Position numbers and translations under genes: made by a program. Of a stretch of DNA of 64,000 nt, positions 58,165 to 64,000 are shown piece after piece (position 1 is the stretch's first letter; every line of letters begins with the position of its first letter). Location of the stretch: NCBI GenBank assembly GCA_903908285.1, contig CAIVRH010000038.1:62001-126000 (forward strand), given 5' to 3'. The DNA is from an uncultured candidate division Zixibacteria bacterium (GTDB lineage: Bacteria > Zixibacteria > MSB-5A5 > SM1-73). The notes beneath the pieces were generated by a model. That model saw only the letters and a list, made by a program, of their open reading frames with translations. It was not told the origin of the DNA and made no database searches.

Positions 58165-59748
58165 TCAGAAGCGGCTCAAAAGCTTAATCTCAAAACCATC
58201 CAGGGCGGGTTTATCCACACAGATTCCGCCGGAACAGACTTTGCCTTTGCGCCGGGAACCAACACCCAAGCTGAGATTGTGATTATCTCCCACGGTCAAA
58301 TCCAGGGTGGTCATAAACCAGTTCTTCTTTCCCGACCAATCCTGTTTGGTCTTCCACTCCGTGGTCCGCTCATAAGCGAAGGTGAGAGAAGCGATGGGAG
58401 AATGGGAAAGGGAAAGGGACAAAATTTGTTCATAAAAGGTTACCTTCCCTTCAAATTTGCTGGTCCATAAATGCTCCAGGATGAAATTCACGCTATTAGT
58501 GGGATTAAGATCATAGGTCAGATCAACAATCGGAGCCAGCCAATATGGGGCACCCGGCTCATCCTTATCTCTGTTCTCCATCCGGCTGAATCCGGCTTTG
58601 ACCGTGGCTTTATCTTTTATATCGTATTCCGTCTCCCCATAAACCTCGGTAAAAAGCAGCCGGTTTTTGCGGTCGGTGGTGTAACTATGGTTCACCAGGA
58701 TGGATAACTGCTCTGCCGGACTGGTGGTTATTTCAGCCTGAATCCCTCTTTCGTCCGACAAATCCAATATATGCGCATGCCGGTTCAACAGAGTGTATAT
58801 ATGTTCCCGGGTGAGTGCCGGGGGATTGTTGAAGGTAACGTCCTGATTGGAAAAATCAAATCTCATGTAATCTTTATATTCAAAAGTCAAAGCTGCTCCG
58901 GAAGCGTAAATGTTGGCTGAAAGATATTTTCCCTCTCCATCCTTATACTGGAGATACTCCCCCGGGGGATTGTCCTTTTTGGCATATTCTGCATATAAAT
59001 CCAGGTGAGGTAGACTTAACTTGGCATTCCCGCCATACAATCTCACCAATCCCAGATCCGTGATATGGGTGCGAAGATAGCTTCCCCCCAAGGTGAGCCA
59101 ATCGGTGGCGGAGATCTTTCCGTCGGCAGCTTGCAGCGGATCGGTTAATCTTTCATATCTTCCCATGGCTGTTCCACCCAAAAGGGTCAGGTTGAAACCT
59201 TCAAAATCAACGATACCTTTCACCCCGTCCAGATTGTTATCATATCTTAAGTCCCGATTCTCGTAGGAACGGAGAATTAAACCCCGCCCGATGATTACAT
59301 AATAGTTACCGGCGGTGATGGCGAAAGGCTCGCTGGTTAACTGTAAGTTCCGGAAAGACAATCTCTGCCAGGTTTTCCCCAAATCGTCCGGCTGGTGTGC
59401 CTCATATCTCAAATTGGCGGCATAAATTCCATAATTTAGATCCAGATCGGTCCAGTTATGAAATATGTCCTGGTGGCTCTTGTTATCGGTAGAATATTCC
59501 AGTTGGTTGGTGGCGCTGATACCAAAGGTATTCGGCTCAGTATCCTGAGCAGCTGAATATGAAATAAGAGAAAACGTTATAAGGAAAGAGGAAAAAAGAA
59601 TTATGAATGAAAAATAACGAATGGCGAATAAGGATAAAGCGGTTTCCTGCAGGGGATGTCCTTCATGTACCGGAAATGAATATTCCCTCTCACCTGGGGG
59701 GAGAGGGAGAATTCCTGTATCCGTTGCTGGTTTTTGGAGATTAATCAT
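58165..59748 (-). CDS. Outer-membrane barrel protein, DUF6029-like
   Basis: A 527-residue (start uncertain) exported barrel protein. Near the N-terminus is a signal-like helix (FSFIILFSSFLITFSLISY), then N-Q-L-E-Y-S-T and many strands: NLRYEAHQPDDLGKTW, ITAGNYYVIIGRGLILRSYE, LDLYAEYAKKDNPPGEY. Strands end in Tyr/Phe. A long N-terminal extension of the frame overlaps the upstream thioredoxin gene, so I take ATG 59748, though no ribosome site is strong there. The C-terminal cysteines (CSGGICVD) lie in a loop. It is probably in one operon with the two TlpA-like genes upstream. Confidence 0.65.
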   Translation of the reverse strand: MINLQKPATDTGILPLPPGEREYSFPVHEGHPLQETALSLFAIRYFSFIILFSSFLITFSLISYSAAQDTEPNTFGISATNQLEYSTDNKSHQDIFHNWTDLDLNYGIYAANLRYEAHQPDDLGKTWQRLSFRNLQLTSEPFAITAGNYYVIIGRGLILRSYENRDLRYDNNLDGVKGIVDFEGFNLTLLGGTAMGRYERLTDPLQAADGKISATDWLTLGGSYLRTHITDLGLVRLYGGNAKLSLPHLDLYAEYAKKDNPPGEYLQYKDGEGKYLSANIYASGAALTFEYKDYMRFDFSNQDVTFNNPPALTREHIYTLLNRHAHILDLSDERGIQAEITTSPAEQLSILVNHSYTTDRKNRLLFTEVYGETEYDIKDKATVKAGFSRMENRDKDEPGAPYWLAPIVDLTYDLNPTNSVNFILEHLWTSKFEGKVTFYEQILSLSLSHSPIASLTFAYERTTEWKTKQDWSGKKNWFMTTLDLTVGDNHNLSLGVGSRRKGKVCSGGICVDKPALDGFEIKLLSRF

Positions 59749-59785
59749 ATTCAGGGAATTGTTAACTGTATCGCGAAAGACCGAC

Positions 59786-60340
59786 TTATTTCCCACTCTT
59801 CTCTCCCTCGCTTTTACTTGTCTCCGTTGGTTGTTCCCCCAGAAGCTCATCGATCTTCTTCTGGATAAGCTTCTCGTCCCCGGCCCGATAGGTGGTGTGG
59901 GTATACCGGATATCCCCGTTCTGATCCACAATCACCGTGTGGGGAATCCCCAGCACCTGATATTTCCTGTAAATATCTTTGTTGGTATCTAAAAGCACCG
60001 GAAACTCCCACTTTAATCCCTTGACCTTTGGTTTCACTGCAGACAAACTGCGAGGGCCATCCACGTTGATGGCTAATACTTCAAATCCCTTTTTCTTGTA
60101 TTCTGTGTAGAATTTCTGAACTGCGCTAAGCTCCTGAATACAAGGTTTGCAGGAGGTGGCCCAGAAGCTGATCAGAACCGGACCGCTGGGAAGTACAGTT
60201 TTAAGCTCGACTTTCCTTCCATCCAAATCCTCCGTCGTGAAATTGGGTGCTTTGGATCTAATCTCATTACCCCAAGTCAAGCTGAAAAGAATAAAAGTAA
60301 TCCCCAAAAAGTATGCCGGCTTAGAAAATAAATTTTTCAC
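59786..60340 (-). CDS. TlpA/ResA-type thioredoxin
   Basis: A 184-residue membrane-tethered or exported thioredoxin. A helix near residues 8-22 is followed by A-P-N-F-T-T-E-D-L-D-G, SFWATSCKPCIQELSAVQKF with the CxxC C-K-P-C near residue 66, LAINVDGPRS, and G-I-P-H-T-V-I-V-D-Q-N-G with the cis-Pro. The C-terminus is a charged Ser/Lys tail. The start is GTG 60340, preceded by AGGGAG; a longer TTG frame is less likely. It follows the PEGA-thioredoxin by 31 bp and precedes the barrel gene by 37 bp. Confidence 0.9.
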   Translation of the reverse strand: MKNLFSKPAYFLGITFILFSLTWGNEIRSKAPNFTTEDLDGRKVELKTVLPSGPVLISFWATSCKPCIQELSAVQKFYTEYKKKGFEVLAINVDGPRSLSAVKPKVKGLKWEFPVLLDTNKDIYRKYQVLGIPHTVIVDQNGDIRYTHTTYRAGDEKLIQKKIDELLGEQPTETSKSEGEKSGK

Positions 60341-60371
60341 GGTACTCCCTTCAGTGGAATTTGTCAAGCTT

Positions 60372-61388
60372 TCACTTAGCGAACAGCTCGTCCAATTTCT
60401 GTCTCAAGTTTCCCATCCAGCTATCTTTGAAGCCTTCTAAGTAATAGTAAACCCTCCCTCCCCGGTCCAGGAGGAAAGTTACCGGAGTGCCGGGCAAGTT
60501 ATAACTGTTTTTAACTGCGCTATCCGTATCCCGGAGCAAGGTGAAGGTTAGCTGCAGACCCTGGCGGGTTTGCTGGATGACTTCCAAATCCTCGTGATAG
60601 TTGATGCCTAAGATGATTAAACTATCCGCCTGGTAGTCGGCATAGATCTGCTGGAGATAGGGGAGCTCTTTCATGCAATTCGGACAGTCGGTTGCCCAGA
60701 AATTGATTATGATCACAAATCCCCGGTAAGCATATAATCTGTGCAAGATATTGTAATCATCTTCCAGCTCAAAATCCAGCGTGATGTTCCCCTCCGCTTT
60801 CCCCACGTCTGCCGGGTTTAAGGTGAAATAAACCTCCGCCGTGTCCTGGGTGACGATGTTCACGATTTCTTTGGCGGGTTCATCGTTGGAATACCCCTCT
60901 TTGAAAATGGAGATGACGTGAATTCCGATCGGGATATTGTTGAAAAATACATGCGGAGTCGGCTCGGTTTTAGGTTTGTTGTCTATGCAGATGGTGGCAC
61001 CGTCCGAATTAGAAGTTACTTCAAGCGAGCCCTTGGTTGGCTCCAACAGATCAAATCTCACCGAATCCATCCCTTTCTCCTTGACCGAGATAACCAAAGA
61101 ATCGGGAGCGGAAATAAATCCCTCTTTGGTAACTGAAACGATGTGCTCCCCCACCGGTATCGCAAAGAGCGTGTCGGGAGTCACCTTGCCGGTGACAGCG
61201 TAATCGATAATAATATCCCCTCCTGCCGGTGAGGAATCCACAAAGATCGAGCCGGTTTTCTGGTTATTGAGGAGGTTTTTTGTGCTGCAGGTACACAAAC
61301 CGATGAAAACTGTCAGAAAGAATACGGTGAAGATAATACTACCGGTTACGTATATTGCTTTCTCTTCTTTCTGATTGTACATAAACAT
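60372..61388 (-). CDS. PEGA-domain protein fused to a TlpA-like thioredoxin
   Basis: A 338-residue protein. An N-terminal membrane helix with L-C-T-C-S (a possible lipobox) is followed by two PEGA domains (GSIFVDSSPAGGDIIIDYA, PVGEHIVSVTKEGFIS, then KGSLEVTSNSDGATICIDN, PIGIHVISIFKEGY), then from about residue 195 a TlpA domain with A-T-D-C-P-N-C-M-K-E-L and GTPVTFLLDRGG. The CxxC is CPNC. The fusion should place a redox centre next to the cell surface. The downstream gene (31 bp) is a second thioredoxin. Confidence 0.85.
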   Translation of the reverse strand: MFMYNQKEEKAIYVTGSIIFTVFFLTVFIGLCTCSTKNLLNNQKTGSIFVDSSPAGGDIIIDYAVTGKVTPDTLFAIPVGEHIVSVTKEGFISAPDSLVISVKEKGMDSVRFDLLEPTKGSLEVTSNSDGATICIDNKPKTEPTPHVFFNNIPIGIHVISIFKEGYSNDEPAKEIVNIVTQDTAEVYFTLNPADVGKAEGNITLDFELEDDYNILHRLYAYRGFVIIINFWATDCPNCMKELPYLQQIYADYQADSLIILGINYHEDLEVIQQTRQGLQLTFTLLRDTDSAVKNSYNLPGTPVTFLLDRGGRVYYYLEGFKDSWMGNLRQKLDELFAK

Positions 61389-61624
61389 CTGTTCTCTTTA
61401 TCCCTCTTTTCGTCTATATATAACGCATAAAGCAAAAATAAAGATGGATTTTTCCAAAAAGATTTTAATTAGCTCTTAGTTCGACGAGTTTCACCCTGAA
61501 TGGTAAAAAGGAATTTAACCATTAACTCCCTTTACTTTTCAGGCAGTCCCACCATTGGCAGAACTGCCTGAAAAGAAAAACTGAATTCAATTCAATTAAT
61601 AGTAACCGCACCAGCTTAAGCGGA

Positions 61625-62176
61625 CTAAGTTTGTTTTACTCGAACCAGCCGTCGGTACATCAGATACATGGCTGAAGCTAAAATCAGCGTGATAAGGATA
61701 ATTACTCCCCATTCATTCGTAACCGGTACTTGCCAGGCAGCCAAAATGAAAGTTTTTGATTTGGTTACAGAACTCCCCTTGGACTGAACGGATATCCGCC
61801 ACTTTCCCTGTCCTTGAGATCTGGACTTGACTTCTATATAAGTTTGATCCAAATCCTGTGATGCTAAGTAGATAGTCCTATGGTTAACCAGGGTATCTAA
61901 ACAGATCCCGCCAGTGCATAACTGGACCCACCAATCCAGTGGTGTGGGGGGAAGTTCACTGAGTGTCACTATAAAGGAATCTGCATCGGTCCCGGTATTC
62001 TTGATCAGCGACAAGAATTGAAGCTGGTCCCCCACCGTACTGCTTTTTACCGTGTCGGTAGCGGTGTAGGTGAAATCGAAGCTGGCTTTGGCTTCCGGCC
62101 CGGCGAGCAAGTTACCGAACAAAACCAAAAACATCAACGCCCCCAGAATCAATCGGGAATATTTGTTCTGGTACAT
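61625..62176 (-). CDS. Exported protein with C-terminal NEWG-type membrane anchor
   Basis: A 183-residue protein with signal LILGALMFLVLFGNLLAG, a strand-rich middle (FDFTYTATDTVKSSTVGDQL, N-T-G-T-D-A-D-S-F-I-V-T) that looks like an Ig-like or alpha-helix-poor domain, and a C-terminal tail V-P-V-T-N-E-W-G followed by a hydrophobic helix and RR near the end. This Pro-x-x-NEWG plus helix plus Arg layout resembles IPTL-CTERM-type sorting signals. No cognate sorting enzyme is nearby. The function is unknown. Confidence 0.7.
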   Translation of the reverse strand: MYQNKYSRLILGALMFLVLFGNLLAGPEAKASFDFTYTATDTVKSSTVGDQLQFLSLIKNTGTDADSFIVTLSELPPTPLDWWVQLCTGGICLDTLVNHRTIYLASQDLDQTYIEVKSRSQGQGKWRISVQSKGSSVTKSKTFILAAWQVPVTNEWGVIILITLILASAMYLMYRRLVRVKQT

Positions 62177-62282
62177 CTAACCTCCTCGAAGTTTGATGTT
62201 TAAAATTTGATTGAATTAATCGGTCCCTGGGCAGATCGTCTATTACCCCAGCTGGTTGAAAGAATCACCTCCTTCTAAAAAA

Positions 62283-63335
62283 TTAATCACATCCTTTCAG
62301 CGGAGCAGGGCCGGCCCGATAAAGGTAGTTAATCAGATATATCACATCCGCCACATCTATCTGACAATCCCGGTTACAATCACCTCTGCCATAAGGATTA
62401 GGTGCCCCGCCTCCCCGGTACAAGTAATTTATCAAAAACACCACATCCGCCACATCCACCACCGCATCTCCGGTGCCATCCCCGAAGACATAGGTGGGGA
62501 AAAGACCCGCCTTAATACAACGGAATACCGGCTTGCCGGTATAATCATCCGCTTGCACAAAAACCACCACCTGACATTTTTTGTCGACCCAGGCAGAACT
62601 CAAAGTATAGCTCTGCGAATCTACGAATATCTCCCCGGAATTGATGCTGAAGGCTACCCCGTTGTAATCGGGTAACATCTTTCGCACGATGTCTTGCAAA
62701 CTGTCCACTCCCTCCCAGGGATAGTACTTGTGGCTTTCAGTTATGCCGTAACGCAGATGCGCATTGGCATGGGTGAAAGTATCCAAAGCAGTTACCCAAC
62801 TTTTGATCTTTAAAAAACGGCTGGTGGAATCATATAAAACATCCACTCTTAAGGTACATGGTGATACGTTGATGCCCGGGACGTTCATCTCGGTATTATA
62901 TGCACCAAAGTAACAACCGAAGGTGCCGGTGCTGCCCCCCACACATGATCTCTTTCCATCTATCTTGGCGGTTGGCGTTCCGGAGACTGCATAATAGCTC
63001 GACCTCCCCACCCCATCCGCGTTCTGAAACGCGTCGCTTCTCAGATGGTACTCCATAACAGCGATGCTATCTCCTCTCAATTTTTTTAACGAGTCTGCAG
63101 CAACTGCTGCAAAGGGGCAATACGTTCAATTGGTGGCGGTGAATATCTCCAGCAAAACCTGATTGCGGTGAACCCCGGCTTTGGATTGAACCTCGTCTCC
63201 CGGAACCGTCAGTTCGGAAGGTTGTTCGGGAAGACACTTGATTTGGATCGAATCGGAATCCGCCCAACCGAGGGCAAACCAGAGCATGATGAATAACCCC
63301 ACACCGGTAGCAAGAATCCATTGCTTTTTTGACAT
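62283..63335 (-). CDS. Selenoprotein: exported thioredoxin-like (UxxC) domain plus dockerin-type repeat
   Basis: Read through one UGA (63128-63126) the frame gives 350 residues. The first part has a signal (WILATGVGLFIMLWFALGWA) and then LLEIFTATN-U-TYCPF: Sec70, Thr, Tyr, Cys73 form a UxxC redox motif. Y-A-V-S-G-T-P-T-A near residue 117 supplies the cis-Pro of a thioredoxin fold. The C-terminus has two dockerin-like motifs (DVADVVFLINYLYRGG, DVADVIYLINYLYRAG). ATG 63335 follows AAGGAGGCATA. A SECIS-like hairpin lies downstream of the UGA. If Sec is not inserted, the protein would end after 69 residues, which makes no sense for the long conserved frame beyond. Function: thiol redox on or near the cell surface. 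Confidence 0.8.
63094..63113 (-). promoter_or_regulatory. Bacterial SECIS-like hairpin in the selenoprotein gene
   Basis: On the minus strand TTTGCAGC (63113-63106) pairs with GCTGCAGA (63101-63094), eight pairs with one G-U, around the tetraloop AGTT. The loop G lies 21 nt after the UGA, within the accepted bacterial range. A loop with G at position two is common in bSECIS elements. Confidence 0.6.
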
Positions 63336-63490
63336 TATGCCTCCTTGTGGGTTATATAATATCCTCCACCGCCGGCGTTTCATATCCTTCGGTTAAAGGT
63401 GATTTAATTATACCTGTTCTTTTCCCTCATCCCCCATCCCAAAGCCCTAACCCCAAGTAAACCACCCCTTGATGTTAACGAACTATTTAA

Positions 63491-64000
63491 TTAATCTATT
63501 TCCCATCCTCGCAAAGGCGCCGGACCTAAATGAAAGAGATACTCGATCAAATATACTATGTCCCCGACATCGGTGACAGCATCTTCATTCGGGTCTCCTG
63601 CGGCCGCAGGTGATGGTTCTATTCCATGGAAAAACACATAATTGACCAGAAACACTACATCCGAGATAGTCACCACCTTATCTCCATTAGCATCCCCCGA
63701 GACGTGTTTCTGATAAAGCGGTATCTGATTGGATACCAGAATCTTTTTTGCACGCGTCGCTGCGTCACTCTGCACAAAGACCGGAAGATAGCATTTGTTA
63801 GCTACCCAGCCAGAATTTATAGAAAAGCTCTGGGAGTCCACTAAAGTCTCGCCTGGGTTGATGGAGAAGGGCACACCGGTAGCACTGGGAACCATATCCC
63901 TCTCGATGAATTGCAAGCTATCTCGACATGTTATGTGATAATGCATATGGTTCTCTATGATAGCGTAACGAAGATGGAGGCTCGGTTCTACGATTGAATC
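63491..64000 (-). CDS. Dockerin-repeat protein, partial (N-terminus outside the window)
   Basis: The frame is open to base 64000, so only the C-terminal 169 residues are present. It has A-T-G-V-P-F-S-I-N-P-G-E, VDSQSFSINSGWVANKCYLP, V-F-V-Q-S-D, and two dockerin units (GDANGDKVVTISDVVFLVNY, GDPNEDAVTDVGDIVYLIEY). The order and the neighbouring segments match the selenoprotein, so it is a paralogue. The redox motif would be beyond 64000. It ends 107 bp before the ATG region of the selenoprotein gene in the same sense. Confidence 0.85.
   Translation of the reverse strand, partial: DSIVEPSLHLRYAIIENHMHYHITCRDSLQFIERDMVPSATGVPFSINPGETLVDSQSFSINSGWVANKCYLPVFVQSDAATRAKKILVSNQIPLYQKHVSGDANGDKVVTISDVVFLVNYVFFHGIEPSPAAAGDPNEDAVTDVGDIVYLIEYLFHLGPAPLRGWEID

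Noticed and set aside
59749-59931. N-terminal extension of the barrel gene at 58165
   Set aside because: It overlaps the thioredoxin gene on the same strand and is rich in Arg and Pro, unlike an exported protein. A later start is more likely.
63126-63128. Nonsense mutation making a pseudogene in the dockerin protein
   Set aside because: The frame on both sides is intact, the UGA is at a redox position and a SECIS-like hairpin follows, so recoding is more likely. It remains the main alternative.
1-64000. CRISPR arrays, tRNA, rRNA, phage or integrase
   Set aside because: I looked for regular direct repeats, tRNA T-loop motifs and typical genes and found none.

Overview
The window reads as chromosome from an uncultured Gram-negative-type bacterium of the FCB kind; Zixibacteria, KSB1 or a similar candidate phylum would fit best (inference from gene content, not a phylogeny). 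The pointers are a PorV-like barrel, a TonB-dependent receptor, lipoproteins and PEGA or FN3 proteins, dockerin-type repeats without a cellulosome, a C-terminal 'NEWG + hydrophobic helix + RR' anchor, and many short palindromic intergenic repeats. Codon use looks even throughout. I found no phage, integrase, transposase, CRISPR array, tRNA or rRNA.

Layout. 1-8198 (minus strand): M32 carboxypeptidase (cut by the window edge), VanZ, an orphan PTS IIC/IID pair, a 20-residue Lys/Ala peptide gene, a GxxExxY protein, a polyprenol/diacylglycerol kinase-like gene bracketed by a perfect 102-bp inverted repeat, a two-domain parvulin and a PorV-like protein. 8667-12993 (plus strand): two roadblock-like proteins, AcpS, PyrE, a cupin and a Nudix hydrolase, with a 6S-RNA-like ncRNA on the minus strand at 10133-10316. 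13041-19195 (minus): an 11-haem cytochrome c/b fusion, then a BtuB-like receptor behind a clear cobalamin riboswitch and terminator, then a nucleoside-diphosphate-sugar-epimerase-like SDR. 19380-28463: lipoproteins, RidA, RmuC, a tandem lipoprotein duplication with nested repeats, and a slipin-NfeD pair. 28859-32617 (plus): a cyanophycin-synthetase-N-domain-like/HTH protein followed by four small proteins, two of them 70-residue paralogues, then a secreted SagB-type oxidoreductase and a FabG-like SDR.

The most unusual block is 32768-47058 (minus). A GlmL/MutL-like ASKHA ATPase and a protein with a lipoyl-like barrel-sandwich N-terminus lie upstream of three tandem copies of one four-gene membrane module (order a-b-c-d in each, twelve genes). 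The modules have their own promoter, a 34-codon leader ORF and a terminator-like hairpin in front. I know of no described function for this set and propose it as an undescribed envelope-membrane complex.

The rest (47310-64000) holds an M15 peptidase, a DJ-1/PfpI lipoprotein, a TPR plus periplasmic-binding-protein (LpoA-like) protein, a bifunctional nuclease family protein, the pth-rpsF-ssb-rpsR-rplI operon with a strong promoter, outer-membrane barrels, a CPBP protease, two TlpA-like thioredoxins (one fused to PEGA domains) and, at 62283-63335, a dockerin protein whose frame is crossed by one UGA. That UGA falls in a UxxC redox motif and is followed at the right distance by a bacterial SECIS-like hairpin, so I read the gene as a selenoprotein.
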